Shown: positions 23,200 through 32,811 of the stretch, in pieces | Position numbering within the stretch: position 1 is the stretch's first letter | Layout of the letters: each line of letters opens with the position of its first letter | Origin: Phyllobacterium myrsinacearum | GTDB lineage: Bacteria; Pseudomonadota; Alphaproteobacteria; Rhizobiales; Rhizobiaceae | Assembly: GCF_002980555.1 (NCBI RefSeq) | Contig: NZ_PVBT01000001.1 | Coordinates: 434,001-498,000, forward strand | Direction: 5' to 3' | Length of the DNA: 64,000 nt | Translations under genes and position numbers: made by a program | Notes under the pieces: generated by a model | The model's input: only the letters and a program-made list of their open reading frames with translations | Databases searched by the model: none | Told to the model about the DNA's origin: nothing

Positions 23200-24081
23200 T
23201 CAATACGTCGATTTTGCCTTGAGGTGCAGGGTGACCCAGCCCTCGCGCCGCAGCGTCTTCTGGTGGAACAGGCCCTGCACGCGATAGGCAGCCAGCACCT
23301 TGTCGCGCTGGGTTTCCAGAATGCCCGAGAGAATGAGCGAGCCGCCCCAGGCCAGATGCTTGCGCATCTCGGGCGCGAGCTGCATCAGCGGGCGGGCGAG
23401 AATATTGGCGACGATCAGGTCGAACGGCGCGGCAAAGCGCATGGCCGGGTGATGGAAGCCTGTGGCGGTCTCGGTCTGGACGCGTGCAGCAACCCCGTTC
23501 TTCACCACATTGTCCTGCGCCACCGCGACGGCCACCGGATCGATATCGGTGGCTAGAACCGGAATGGGGGCAAGCTTGGCAATGCCGATGGCCAGGACTG
23601 CGCTGCCGGTGCCCAGATCCAGCGCATTGCGCGGATGTTCGCGGCGGATTACCTCGCCGATCATGTCGAGGCAGCCGGAGGTCGTGCCGTGGTGGCCGGT
23701 GCCGAAGGCAAGACCGGCGTCGATCTCGATGCCAAGATCGTTGATGCGGCGCTTGTCGCGGTCATGCGATCCATGCACGAAGAACCGTCCGGCGCGCACC
23801 GGCGAAAGGCCTTCGAGCGAATGGGCGACCCAGTCTATATCGGGTACCTGTTCGCGCTGTACATCGAGACCGAAGGCATCGGCGGCCAGAATGTCTTGAA
23901 TGCGCGGCTCGATCTCGTCAGGTTCGAACGTATAGACCGAGACCTCGAAGATTTCCGCATCTTCGTCCACTTCGAAAGTGGAAATCGGCAGGCCATCCTC
24001 TTCAAAGGCGAGCTGCAACAGATCGAACACGCGGTCGGCTTCGATCTTGCCAGCGGTGAGGAACAGGCGGGTCTGGGTCAT
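23200..24081 (-). CDS. prmA: PrmA, ribosomal protein L11 methyltransferase
   Basis: SAM-dependent trimethylation of lysines and the N-terminus of ribosomal protein L11. 293 residues. Methyltransferase motif I reads [16 protein letters not shown] with the acidic end ATDIDPVAV, and the PrmA-specific NILARPL motif is present. The substrate-recognition domain forms the N-terminal third. The gene follows the SCO gene with a 26-base gap and probably shares its transcript. Confidence 0.94.
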   Translation of the reverse strand: MTQTRLFLTAGKIEADRVFDLLQLAFEEDGLPISTFEVDEDAEIFEVSVYTFEPDEIEPRIQDILAADAFGLDVQREQVPDIDWVAHSLEGLSPVRAGRFFVHGSHDRDKRRINDLGIEIDAGLAFGTGHHGTTSGCLDMIGEVIRREHPRNALDLGTGSAVLAIGIAKLAPIPVLATDIDPVAVAVAQDNVVKNGVAARVQTETATGFHHPAMRFAAPFDLIVANILARPLMQLAPEMRKHLAWGGSLILSGILETQRDKVLAAYRVQGLFHQKTLRREGWVTLHLKAKSTY

Positions 24082-24107
24082 CGGGTCGTGTACTTTCGGG
24101 ATGGTCT

Positions 24108-24701
24108 CTAGCTCTTGGCCAGACGTTTCAGCTTGGCGACAGCCGTATCAGGATTTTCGCCATAGGCAATGGTGCCGAAGAAACCGCCCTTGCTATCCAG
24201 AAGAAAGACCGAGGCGGTGTGGTCCATGGTGTAGTCGCTGCCCTCGGTCGGTACCTTGCGCGCATAGACGCTATAGCCTTTCAGCATTGCCGCCATCTTG
24301 TCGGGATCGCCTGTTATGCCGGTGATACGGTCCGAGACATTGCCAACATAGGTTTTCATGACGTCAGCGGTATCGCGTTCGGGATCGACGGTGACGAAAT
24401 AGGCGTTGATGTTCTGGCCTTCGGGCCCGAGCTGCTTCAGCCATGCATCGAGTTCGAACAGGGTGGTGGGGCAGATTTCCGGGCAATGGGTGAAGCCGAA
24501 GAACACCGCCGACGGCTTTTGCCGGAACGCAGCCTCGGTCACAGGCTCGCCGTTCATGGTCACGAGCTGAAAGGGTACGCCGAAGGGGCCGGCATTGGCA
24601 GAGCCCGGCTGGTGGCGGTAGGACTGGAACGTGATCCATCCGGCCGCGGCAGCCAGGAGCATGATCGCCACGACAAGAAATGGCATCAGACGTCTGTTCA
24701 T
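24108..24701 (-). CDS. SCO1/SenC copper chaperone
   Basis: Thioredoxin-fold protein delivering copper to the CuA centre of cytochrome c oxidase on the outer face of the inner membrane. 197 residues. N-terminal membrane anchor (about 5-24), then the copper motif CPEIC within [20 protein letters not shown], and the conserved His in [10 protein letters not shown]. No cox genes occur in the window. Upstream lies a tiny membrane protein gene and downstream prmA. Confidence 0.94.
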   Translation of the reverse strand: MNRRLMPFLVVAIMLLAAAAGWITFQSYRHQPGSANAGPFGVPFQLVTMNGEPVTEAAFRQKPSAVFFGFTHCPEICPTTLFELDAWLKQLGPEGQNINAYFVTVDPERDTADVMKTYVGNVSDRITGITGDPDKMAAMLKGYSVYARKVPTEGSDYTMDHTASVFLLDSKGGFFGTIAYGENPDTAVAKLKRLAKS

Positions 24702-24735
24702 AGGGATATTTCCTCCGGGGGCAGGGTGGATGCAG

Positions 24736-24897
24736 CTACATGCACCAGGAAAGACCAGCCTGGATCAGCGACAGGAAGATCGTATCGCCATGGTTGAACC
24801 ATGCGGCAAAGGTCGCGCCCGTCGCCGCGGCTGCAACAAGCGCCAGGGTGGTATAAAGCGTCAATTGCGATGGGCTGATGGAATAGGATGATTTCAT
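24736..24897 (-). CDS. Small single-span membrane protein, function unknown
   Basis: 53 residues from ATG 24897 (MKSSYSISPSQL), or 62 from the ATG at 24924; neither has a good ribosome site. One hydrophobic span (LYTTLALVAAAATGATFAAWF) follows a short polar N-terminus. It is 34 bases upstream of the SCO gene on the same strand, so a role linked to SCO or the respiratory chain is possible but only from position. A TATAAT lies just before the inner ATG on the minus strand, which would suit a start at 24897 with a very short leader. Confidence 0.5.
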   Translation of the reverse strand: MKSSYSISPSQLTLYTTLALVAAAATGATFAAWFNHGDTIFLSLIQAGLSWCM

Positions 24898-24965
24898 GCG
24901 GGGATTATAGGATTTCACCGGCATTTATGCAAAAGAATTGCCGCACCCTTATTTGAGAAAGCACG

Positions 24966-25598
24966 ATGGCTGATCCCGACGACCTCCGTTTCCAGAATCC
25001 CGAACCGCGCATCCACCCGACGGCACAGCTCAAGGGCGTCAAGCTCGGCCGTTTTGCCGAGGTGAGCGAAAGGGTGATCCTGCGCGACGTGACGATGGGG
25101 GATTTTTCCTACATCGAACGCCACAGCGAAGGCATCTATGCGGATATCGGCCGCTTCTGCTCCATTGCGTCGAATGTGCGCATCAACGCGCTGGAACATC
25201 CGATGGAACGGTTGACCACTCACAAGGTGAGCTATCGCCCCAATGAGTTCTTCCGCTATCAGGGCGTCGATTTCGGTTTCCGCGCCCGGCGGCAGGCCAA
25301 GCGCGTCAGCATCGGCCACGATGTGTGGATCGGCCATGGCGCCGTCATCATGCCCGGCATCAGCATCGGCCATGGCGCAGTGATCGGCGCCAATGCGGTG
25401 GTGACCAAAAACGTGGCGCCCTACACCATCGTCGCGGGCAATCCGGCACGCCTGATCCGTCCGCGTTTTCCAGCCACCATTGCCGAGCGCCTGATGGCGC
25501 TGGCGTGGTGGGACTGGCCCGCGACGACGATTTTCGAGGCTATCCCCGACATCCAGTCGCTGAGCATCGAGGATTTTCTGGCGAAGTGGGAACGATAG
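24966..25598 (+). CDS. Hexapeptide-repeat acyltransferase
   Basis: 210 residues. Left-handed beta-helix repeats are clear, with the later coils reading SIGHDVWIGHGAVIMPGISI then GHGAVIGANAVVTKNV and the xenobiotic-acetyltransferase signature ending PYTIVAGNPARLIRPRF. The catalytic-type His is in NALEHPMERLTTH. The layout recalls the phosphonate-associated branch (TIGR03308) and the VatA/CAT-B branch; no phosphonate genes are nearby, so the acceptor is unknown. Cytoplasmic. Confidence 0.85.
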   Translation: MADPDDLRFQNPEPRIHPTAQLKGVKLGRFAEVSERVILRDVTMGDFSYIERHSEGIYADIGRFCSIASNVRINALEHPMERLTTHKVSYRPNEFFRYQGVDFGFRARRQAKRVSIGHDVWIGHGAVIMPGISIGHGAVIGANAVVTKNVAPYTIVAGNPARLIRPRFPATIAERLMALAWWDWPATTIFEAIPDIQSLSIEDFLAKWER

Positions 25599-25681
25599 GC
25601 GCGGCGGGCCGTTCTGCTTGCAATTCCACGCCGCCATATCCAACTGTGTCTGGCAAGCCCAACCCTTTCAGGAGATTCTCG

Positions 25682-26164
25682 ATGAAGCATATGCTCGCTG
25701 CTCTGGCCCTTCTGGGCGCCGCCATCCTGCCGGCTCAGGCGGAGGAGGTCGGCAAGGTCGGTGTCGACTGGCTGGGCAATGACATCGTCATCGATGCGGT
25801 CGCCGACCCGAAGATCCAGGGCGTGACCTGCCATCTCGCCTCGTTCTCACGCGGCGTGATCGACCGGCTGCAGAAGGGCAACTGGTTCGAGGACCCGTCC
25901 AATGCCTCGATCTCCTGCCAGCAGACCGGCCCGATCGTCATCGGCGACATCAAGCTGGGCGAGGGCGGCGAGCGGGTGTTTTCCGAGCGCACCAGCCTGA
26001 TCTGGAAGAAGCTGAACATCACCCGCATCTACGACAAGCAGAACAATTCGCTGATCTATCTCGCCCATGCCAGCCAGGTGCAGGACGGTTCGGCCAAAAC
26101 CTCGATCTCGACCATTCCGTTGTTTGCAGGGAATGTCACCTGGACCAAGGGCAAGCCGGAATAG
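25682..26164 (+). CDS. creA: CreA-like exported protein
   Basis: 160 residues from ATG 25682, which has AGGAG just upstream; the open frame extends far back but the earlier part is not coding. A signal peptide (MKHMLAALALLGAAILPAQA) is followed by the CreA domain with GVTCHLASFSRG and SISCQQTGPI, each bringing a Cys that may form a periplasmic disulfide, and RSLIWKKL-like text (here TSLIWKKLNITRIYD). The function of CreA is unknown. Alone in its operon, before a mosaic repeat. Confidence 0.9.
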   Translation: MKHMLAALALLGAAILPAQAEEVGKVGVDWLGNDIVIDAVADPKIQGVTCHLASFSRGVIDRLQKGNWFEDPSNASISCQQTGPIVIGDIKLGEGGERVFSERTSLIWKKLNITRIYDKQNNSLIYLAHASQVQDGSAKTSISTIPLFAGNVTWTKGKPE

Positions 26165-26189
26165 GTTTGGGGTGTTTTCGTTGGGTTTA

Positions 26190-26331
26190 CACCCCCCTCT
26201 GTCCTGCCGGACATCTCCCCCACAAGGGGGGAGATCAGCTAATCTTCAACATTGAAAATTACGTAAAATCACTGATGCCGATGTGATCTCCCCCCTTGTG
26301 GGGGAGATGGGCGGCAGCCCAGAGGGGGGTG
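26190..26331. repeat. Mosaic palindromic element, copy 1
   Basis: Two 47-base arms (26190-26236 and 26285-26331) form a long inverted repeat built on CATCTCCCCCACAAGG and its complement. The arms differ at the outer part (CTGTCCTGCCGGAC on the left, GGGCGGCAGCCC on the right). The 48-base centre (26237-26284) is AT-rich. A second copy lies at 41577-41737. Elements of this kind are dispersed between genes in rhizobia. Confidence 0.85.
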
Positions 26332-26347
26332 AAGGAACCCACCCCCC

Positions 26348-28789
26348 TCAGATCTGCTTCACAAAACTGTCGAGCACGCGTTTCTGTCCGGCCTTGTCGA
26401 AATCGATGGTCAGCTTGTTGCCTTCGATGGACGAGACATTGCCGTTGCCGAACTTGATGTGGAACACCCGGTCGCCGACATCGAAATTCGACGGGGTTTC
26501 GCTGACGGATTTGGCAACCAGCTCGCCGTCGATCATGCGGCCTTTGACCGAGCCGCGTCCGGCACCGTGGCCGGAATCCGTCTCGCCATAGCCTATGCGC
26601 TCGACCTTTGCGCCGGAGCGCGAGCCCCAATTGTTGCGCGTGGCATCGGAGCGGTTCTGCTGGGCGCGCTGCCAGCCGGGGGTCGAATAGGTATTCTCGA
26701 ACGGATCGGCGCGGTCGAAGCGTGACTGGCCATAGCCACCGCCGGAGCCGTATCCGCCATAGGAATTGCCCGTTGCAACAACTTCCACATGCGCTTCCGG
26801 CAGTTCCTCGAGGAAACGGGAGGGGATGGTCGACTGCCAGAGGCCATGGATGCGCCGATTGGAGACGAACCAGATATGCAGGTTCTTCTTGGCGCGGGTC
26901 AGGCCGACATAGGCAAGCCGCCGCTCTTCCTCAAGACCCGAGCGCCCGCCCTCATCCAGCGCACGCTGGTGCGGGAACAGGCCTTCCTCCCAGCCGGGCA
27001 AGAAGACGGTTTCGAATTCCAGCCCCTTGGCCGAATGCAGCGTCATGATGTTGACTGCATCGAGATTTTCGTTCTGCTCGGCATCCATGACCAAAGCCAC
27101 GTGTTCGAGGAAGGACCGCAGCGACTCATACTCCTCCATGGAGCGGATGAGTTCTTTGAGGTTTTCCAGCCGGCCCGGCGCTTCCGCCGAGCGGTCGGCC
27201 TGCCACATGGCGGTGTAGCCGGATTCGTCCAGAATCATCTCGGCCAGCTGGGTGTGCGGTGTTGAATCAATCAGTGATTGCCAGCGATGAAAATTTTCAA
27301 CCACTTCGCGCAGCGCGGAACGGGGTTTGGGCTTCAGTTCTTCCGTCTGCACCAGATCGGCGGCGGCATCGAGCATGCCGATATCGCGGGCGCGGGCATA
27401 GTCATGCACCTGCCGCACGGCGGCTTCACCGAGGCCGCGCTTGGGTGTGTTGATGATGCGCTCCAGCGCAAGGTCATCGGACCCCTGGGCCACGACGCGG
27501 AAATAGGCGAGGGCATCGCGGATTTCGAGGCGCTCGTAGAACCGCGGGCCACCAACGACGCGGTAATTCAGGCCGAGGGTGACGAAACGGTCTTCGAACT
27601 CGCGCATCTGGAAGGAGGCGCGCACGAGGATCGACATGTCATTGAGATTGTGGCCCCGGCGCTGTGCCTGCTCGATTTCCTCGCCGACCGCGCGGGCTTC
27701 CTCTTCGGAATCCCAGGCGGCGTGGACATTGACCTTGGCGTCTTCGGCATTCGGCGCATCGGTGAACAGGGTTTTGCCGAGGCGGCCCTCATTGTGGGAA
27801 ATGAGGAAGGACGCCGCGCCGAGAATATGCGCCGTCGAGCGGTAATTGCGCTCCAGCCGGATCACCACCGCACCGGGAAAATCCTTTTCGAAGCGCAGGA
27901 TATTGTCGACTTCCGCACCGCGCCAGCCATAGATCGACTGGTCGTCGTCACCGACGCAGCAGACATTCTTCGAGCCCTGCGCGATCAGGCGCAGCCACAT
28001 GTACTGGGCGGTGTTGGTGTCCTGATACTCGTCGACGAGGATGTAGCGGAATTTGGCGTGATATTCCTTCAGCACATCCGGATAGGCGCGGAACATGCGG
28101 ATGGGGTGGCAGAGCAGGTCGCCGAAATCGCAGGCATTGAGTGTCTTCAGGCGGTTCTGATAGGCCGTATAGAGTTCGCGGCCCTTGCCATTGGCAAAGG
28201 CGCGGGCATCGCCCTCGGGAATTTCCTCCGGGCCGAGGCCCTTGTTCTTCCAGCCGTCGATCATCAGCGCGAACTGCTTGGCGGGCCAGCGCTTGTCGTC
28301 GAGCCCTTCGGCCTGAATGATCTGCTTGATCAGGCGGATGACGTCATCGGTGTCGAGAATGGTGAAATCCGAACGCAGGCCGACCAGCTCGGCATGGCGG
28401 CGCAAGAGCTTGACGCCGATGGAGTGGAACGTGCCGAGCCACGGCATGCCTTCGACGGCACCGCCGACGAGAACGCCGATGCGCTCCTTCATCTCGCGCG
28501 CCGCCTTGTTGGTGAAGGTCACCGCAAGAATCTGGCTGGGATAGGCCTTGCCGAGGGAGAGGATATGGGCGATGCGCGAGGTCAGCACGCGCGTCTTGCC
28601 GGTGCCCGCACCCGCAAGAACCAGCACAGGCCCTTCGGTGGTTTCAACCGCAAGGCGCTGTTCGGGGTTGAGGCCATTGAGATAGGGCGGGGCGGCGCGT
28701 GCCTGCATGGCGCGTGCAGCTATGCCCTGGGGCTGGCGAGGCGCATCAGGTTCATCGAAGAACGGTATATCGTCGGGCAATCCGGACAT
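26348..28789 (-). CDS. UvrD/PcrA-type DNA helicase
   Basis: SF1A 3'-5' helicase for repair or replication restart. ATG 28789 with GGAG upstream gives 813 residues; the frame extends to 28852 but without support. Motifs: Q motif LNPEQRLAV, Walker A AGAGTGKT, VDEYQDTN (motif II), GDDDQSIYGWRGA (III), LERNYRST (IV), TLHSAKGLEFETVFLPGWEEG (V) and VGLTRAKKNLHIW (VI). The C-terminus has a Gly/Tyr-rich linker and a Tudor-like end (VGDRVFHIKFGNGNVSSIEG), the PcrA-type tail that binds RNA polymerase. uvrD or pcrA would both be used as names. Confidence 0.95.
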   Translation of the reverse strand: MSGLPDDIPFFDEPDAPRQPQGIAARAMQARAAPPYLNGLNPEQRLAVETTEGPVLVLAGAGTGKTRVLTSRIAHILSLGKAYPSQILAVTFTNKAAREMKERIGVLVGGAVEGMPWLGTFHSIGVKLLRRHAELVGLRSDFTILDTDDVIRLIKQIIQAEGLDDKRWPAKQFALMIDGWKNKGLGPEEIPEGDARAFANGKGRELYTAYQNRLKTLNACDFGDLLCHPIRMFRAYPDVLKEYHAKFRYILVDEYQDTNTAQYMWLRLIAQGSKNVCCVGDDDQSIYGWRGAEVDNILRFEKDFPGAVVIRLERNYRSTAHILGAASFLISHNEGRLGKTLFTDAPNAEDAKVNVHAAWDSEEEARAVGEEIEQAQRRGHNLNDMSILVRASFQMREFEDRFVTLGLNYRVVGGPRFYERLEIRDALAYFRVVAQGSDDLALERIINTPKRGLGEAAVRQVHDYARARDIGMLDAAADLVQTEELKPKPRSALREVVENFHRWQSLIDSTPHTQLAEMILDESGYTAMWQADRSAEAPGRLENLKELIRSMEEYESLRSFLEHVALVMDAEQNENLDAVNIMTLHSAKGLEFETVFLPGWEEGLFPHQRALDEGGRSGLEEERRLAYVGLTRAKKNLHIWFVSNRRIHGLWQSTIPSRFLEELPEAHVEVVATGNSYGGYGSGGGYGQSRFDRADPFENTYSTPGWQRAQQNRSDATRNNWGSRSGAKVERIGYGETDSGHGAGRGSVKGRMIDGELVAKSVSETPSNFDVGDRVFHIKFGNGNVSSIEGNKLTIDFDKAGQKRVLDSFVKQI

Positions 28790-29032
28790 GTCACTCCAAT
28801 GTAGTGATTCGGTATCGAAAAACCAGACCGATCCGATACAAAGCAAGAACATACAGCATTTAGCGCAGAGTTTCCCCTGAAACTTGCGATTGAAATTTGC
28901 AATCGTTGATATTGCACCGTTCTGAATTAAGGCATACGCCTAGGTTAGAGAGGAATCTGGCAGCCGATGGCCCGTTCGCAGCCTCATGTCAGGACCATTC
29001 GATCTTGATTGAGCTTGGAAAGGACCCCTACC

Positions 29033-31363
29033 ATGGCAATCACTCTGACGGCTCTCCTTTTTCTGATCATTGCGGCTGCCCTTGGTGCGGGCGGTGTCTG
29101 GCTCGCCATCCTCGGCGGCAGCTGGTATTATGTCATCGCGGCGCTCGCCTTTCTCGTCACGTCCATTCTTCTGTTCCGGCGGCGCTCGTCTGCTTTGCTG
29201 GTCTACGCGCTGCTGGTGATCGGCACGCTGGGCTGGGCCATCTGGGAAATCCGCTTCGACTGGTGGCAGCTGGCCCCGCGCGGCGGCGTGATCATCCTGC
29301 TGGCGCTGTGGCTTCTGACGCCCTGGGTGCGCGGGCGGCTGACCCGTGCCGATGCTGAAACTGCCTCGCTGGGGGCAGCGCCGTTGTGGCTGGCCGTTCT
29401 GGTGGCACTCGGGGTTGCCGGTTATTCCATGACCCAGGACCCGCTCGATCTTCCCGGACAGCTGAGCCGGGAGGCGGTCACCACCACGCCCGATCTCGGC
29501 GGGGTGCCTAATGATGACTGGCATTTCTACGGCCGCAGCCTCTACGGCCAGCGCTATTCGCCCTTGAAACAGATCACGCCGGACAATGTCGGCAAGCTGC
29601 AGGTTGCCTGGACCTACCAGACTGGCGACGTGCGCCGTTCCACCGATGTGCCCGAGACGACCTATCAGGTCACACCGCTCAAGGTGCGCGACACGCTCTA
29701 CATCTGCACGCCGCATAATTTCGTCATTGCGCTCGATGCCGCGAGCGGCAAGGAAAAATGGCGCTTCGATCCGCAGGTGAAGGACAATGACGACCGGCAG
29801 CACCAGACCTGCCGCGGCGTGTCCTATTATGCCGATGCCACCGTCGCGGCCGGCCAGCCCTGTGCCGAACGGGTCTACATGCCCACAGCAGATGCCCGGC
29901 TGATCGCGCTTGACGCGGCCAATGGTCAGGTCTGCCCAGCCTTTGGCGACAAGGGCACCATCCATCTTGAAACCGGCATGCCCTACAATCCCGCCGGGTA
30001 TTACTATTCGACCTCGCCGCCGGTCATTGCCGCCGGCAAGATCATTGTCGGCGGCGCGGTCAATGACAATTACTCGATCCACGAACAATCGGGCGTCATC
30101 CGCGCCTTCGATATCAATACGGGCGCGCTGGTGTGGAACTGGGACTCCGGCAATCCCGATGTGACGACGCCGCTGCCGGAAGGGCAGAAATACACGGCCA
30201 ATTCGCCCAACAGCTGGTCGATCTCCAGCGCCGATGAAAAGCTCGGGCTCATCTATGTGCCGCTCGGCAACCAGACGCCAGACCAGCTTGGCGCCGGGCG
30301 GTCGGCCAATGTGGAGAAATTCTCCTCCTCCATCGTGGCACTCGATCTCAATACCGGGCAGATGCGCTGGGTGCGCCAGACGGTGCATCACGATCTCTGG
30401 GACATGGATGTGCCCTCGCAGCCAAGCCTTGTCGACATCAACACCGCAAGCGGGCCGGTCCCGGCGCTGGTCGGTCCGACAAAACAGGGCGATATCTATG
30501 TGCTCGACCGGCGCTCGGGCGAGCCGATCATTCCGGTCGAGGAGGTGCCTGCGCCCGGCGGTGCCATCGAGGGGGATCACACCTCACCGACCCAGCCGGT
30601 TTCCGGCCTGACATTCATGCCGCGCCCGCTGCAGGGCAAGGATATGTGGGGTGTGACGCTGTTCGACCAGCTGGCCTGCCGCATCAATTTCCTCAAGCTG
30701 CGGTATGAGGGACGCTACACACCGCCATCGCTGCAGGGCTCACTGATCTATCCCGGCAATTTCGGCGTGTTCAACTGGGGCGGCGTGGCGGTCGATCCGG
30801 AGCGGCAGGTGATGTTCGGCATGCCGACCTATCTGGCCTTCACCTCGCGGCTCGTGCCGCGCGCCGATGTCCCGGCACCGGGTGCCGGTACAAAGGGCAG
30901 CGAGCAGGGGCTCAACCGCAATGAAGGCGCGCCCTATGCGGTGGTGATGGGCCCGTTCGTCTCGCCGCTCGGCCTGCCGTGCCAGACCCCGCCCTGGGGC
31001 TATGTGGCGGGGGCGGACCTGCGGACCGGCAAGATCGCCTGGAAGCACCGCAATGGAACGGTGTATGATTCCTCGCCGCTGCCCCTGCCGCTCAAGGTCG
31101 GGGTGCCGGGGCTGGGCGGCCCGATCATCACGGCGGGCGGCGTCGCGTTCCTCGGCGCAACGGTCGATAACTATCTGCGCGCCTATGACGTGACCAACGG
31201 CAAGCAGCTGTGGGAAGGGCGTCTTCCGGCGGGCGGACAATCCACGCCCATGTCCTATGCGCTGGGTGATGGACGGCAGTTCGTTGTCATCGTTGCGGGC
31301 GGGCATGGCTCGATCAACACCAAGGCGGGCGACTACGTCATCGCCTACACCCTGCCGAAATAA
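29033..31363 (+). CDS. gcd: Gcd, membrane-bound PQQ glucose dehydrogenase
   Basis: Oxidises glucose to gluconolactone in the periplasm and passes electrons to ubiquinone. ATG 29033 with GGAAAGGA upstream gives 776 residues (E. coli 796). Five hydrophobic spans fill about the first 125 residues, then an eight-bladed PQQ propeller starts with DWHFYGRSLYGQRYSPLKQI; the W-motif repeats (for example ALDAASGKEKWRFDPQ, FDINTGALVWNWDSG) are visible. PQQ synthesis genes are not in the window. Confidence 0.95.
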   Translation: MAITLTALLFLIIAAALGAGGVWLAILGGSWYYVIAALAFLVTSILLFRRRSSALLVYALLVIGTLGWAIWEIRFDWWQLAPRGGVIILLALWLLTPWVRGRLTRADAETASLGAAPLWLAVLVALGVAGYSMTQDPLDLPGQLSREAVTTTPDLGGVPNDDWHFYGRSLYGQRYSPLKQITPDNVGKLQVAWTYQTGDVRRSTDVPETTYQVTPLKVRDTLYICTPHNFVIALDAASGKEKWRFDPQVKDNDDRQHQTCRGVSYYADATVAAGQPCAERVYMPTADARLIALDAANGQVCPAFGDKGTIHLETGMPYNPAGYYYSTSPPVIAAGKIIVGGAVNDNYSIHEQSGVIRAFDINTGALVWNWDSGNPDVTTPLPEGQKYTANSPNSWSISSADEKLGLIYVPLGNQTPDQLGAGRSANVEKFSSSIVALDLNTGQMRWVRQTVHHDLWDMDVPSQPSLVDINTASGPVPALVGPTKQGDIYVLDRRSGEPIIPVEEVPAPGGAIEGDHTSPTQPVSGLTFMPRPLQGKDMWGVTLFDQLACRINFLKLRYEGRYTPPSLQGSLIYPGNFGVFNWGGVAVDPERQVMFGMPTYLAFTSRLVPRADVPAPGAGTKGSEQGLNRNEGAPYAVVMGPFVSPLGLPCQTPPWGYVAGADLRTGKIAWKHRNGTVYDSSPLPLPLKVGVPGLGGPIITAGGVAFLGATVDNYLRAYDVTNGKQLWEGRLPAGGQSTPMSYALGDGRQFVVIVAGGHGSINTKAGDYVIAYTLPK

Positions 31364-31382
31364 GCAGGGCACACGACAGGAG

Positions 31383-31406
31383 CCTTCCCGGCCAGGTCCG
31401 GGGAGG
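31383..31406 (+). terminator. Weak hairpin after gcd
   Basis: CCTTCCCGG (31383-31391) pairs with CCGGGGAGG (31398-31406) with one G-U pair. No T tract. A promoter-like TTGACG (31431) with TATCAA 17 bases later follows and may serve the next gene. Confidence 0.3.
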
Positions 31407-31605
31407 CCTCTGGCGACTATTCTTATCCCGTTGACGCTGCACAAAACTGCTTATATCAATTGATGCGGCAGATACGGCCAGCCGCTCGCGGGGTTTTAAC
31501 CCATGGTGAATGTATCGGACAAAGCTGCGTTTCATCCTTTGCATGGTGAACGGGTCGGCAATGCGGGCACTGACTTTCCGCGTTCACCCCTATGAAGGAT
31601 AGACG

Positions 31606-32145
31606 ATGCGCACATTTCATGACGCCAAGGCGATGGCCAAATCGCTGCGACAGGCGCTTGCCGCCAAAAATATCGAGATTTCACACAGCGACGGTCTGGA
31701 ACTTGTTGCGGCCGGGTTCGGTCTCGACAATTGGAACGTGCTTGCGGCAAAGATCGCGGAGGACGGGCCTGTGCCGAAGGGAGCCATCTCTTTTGGAGCG
31801 GCCAACCCGATCCTGCGGATTTTCGACGTTGACAAGGCCAAGGAGTTTTACCTGGACTATCTCGGCTTCACCCTCGACTGGGAGCACCGGTTCGAGGACA
31901 ACATGCCGCTTTACTGTCAGGTGACACGCTCCGGCCTGACGCTGCATCTGAGCGAACACTCCGGCGACGCCAGCCCCGGCGCCCGGGTTTTCGTGCGCAT
32001 GACGGGGATTGAAGCCTTTCATAAGGAGCTTCATTCCAGAAACTACCGCTTCATGAAGCCAGGTCTTGAGGAAGCGCCCTGGGGGCGCGAAGTGCACGTG
32101 ATCGATCCGTTCAGCAACCGGATCAGCTTTTGCGAAGACAAGTAG
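31606..32145 (+). CDS. Glyoxalase/bleomycin-resistance (VOC) protein with N-terminal extension
   Basis: 179 residues. The first 60 (MRTFHDAKAMAKSLRQALAA, then GLELVAAGFGLDNWNVLAAK) resemble the glyoxalase-associated helical domain PF20066; the rest is one VOC domain with ILRIFDVDKAKEFYLDYLGFTLDW and the end REVHVIDPFSNRISFCE. VOC proteins of this form include bleomycin-binding proteins and lactoylglutathione lyase relatives; activity cannot be told. Monocistronic, ending at a strong hairpin. Confidence 0.85.
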   Translation: MRTFHDAKAMAKSLRQALAAKNIEISHSDGLELVAAGFGLDNWNVLAAKIAEDGPVPKGAISFGAANPILRIFDVDKAKEFYLDYLGFTLDWEHRFEDNMPLYCQVTRSGLTLHLSEHSGDASPGARVFVRMTGIEAFHKELHSRNYRFMKPGLEEAPWGREVHVIDPFSNRISFCEDK

Positions 32146-32155
32146 GTTTTGCTGC

Positions 32156-32187
32156 GAGGCAGCGCCGGAGCAGTCCGGCGCTGTCTC
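32156..32187. terminator. Bidirectional hairpin between convergent genes
   Basis: A 14-base stem (32156-32169 with 32174-32187, one G-U pair) with loop GCAG stands between the VOC gene and the convergent AsnC gene. Core CAGCGCCGGA/TCCGGCGCTG is perfect. T tract poor. Confidence 0.6.
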
Positions 32188-32194
32188 ACATTCG

Positions 32195-32665
32195 TTAACG
32201 CTGCGGCAGTTTCAACGGGCTGCCCGCTTTAATGGTGCGGATGGCGAAGTTGGAGCGGATATCGGCAATGCCGGGCAGCACAAGCAGTTTTTCCGTCAAA
32301 AAGCGCTCATAGGCGCTCAGATCCTCCACCACCACCTCAGCCAGAAAATCCGCTGTTCCCGATATCAGGAACGCGCCCGTCACTTCCGGCATGGCAATGA
32401 GAGCGGCCTGCTGGGCATCGGAATTTTCCCGGCTGTGCTGGCCGACCTTGATCTCGACGAATACGGTCAGGCCAAGCCCGACCTCCTTGCGGTCGATATC
32501 GGCACGGTAACCGCGGATGACGCCGGATTTTTCCAGGTTGCGGATGCGGCGCAGGCAGGGCGAGGGTGACAGGTTCACCTTGTCGGCGATCTCGACATTG
32601 CTTGCCCGCGCATCGGTCTGCAACGCTTCGAGGATGCCGATGTCGAATTTATCCAGATTTGGCAT
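32195..32665 (-). CDS. Lrp/AsnC-family transcriptional regulator
   Basis: 156 residues. N-terminal helix-turn-helix (FDIGILEALQTDARASNVEI then LSPSPCLRRIRNLEKSGVI) and C-terminal RAM ligand domain (GAFLISGTADFLAEVVVEDL). It is divergent from an EamA transporter with 146 bases between starts, so it probably controls that exporter in response to an amino acid. Ligand unknown. Confidence 0.94.
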   Translation of the reverse strand: MPNLDKFDIGILEALQTDARASNVEIADKVNLSPSPCLRRIRNLEKSGVIRGYRADIDRKEVGLGLTVFVEIKVGQHSRENSDAQQAALIAMPEVTGAFLISGTADFLAEVVVEDLSAYERFLTEKLLVLPGIADIRSNFAIRTIKAGSPLKLPQR

Positions 32666-32811
32666 AAGTCACCTTTTTGTCAGGCATATCTTCCTGAATA
32701 TTGCTGAAATGCTAGTCAAAGTGGCATGAACTTGCAAGGACATGCCCCGGCATCCCGCGCTAATCTCCTGTCAACAGCAGTCCACGGGACTGATTTTGAA
32801 AGGATATTACG

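Noticed and set aside
25325-25681. Upstream extension of the CreA-like gene inside the acetyltransferase gene
   Set aside because: Out of frame with the real acetyltransferase; the signal peptide and AGGAG put the start at 25682.
27278-28804. 508-residue plus-strand frame opposite the UvrD/PcrA gene
   Set aside because: Antisense shadow of a full-length helicase with all SF1 motifs.
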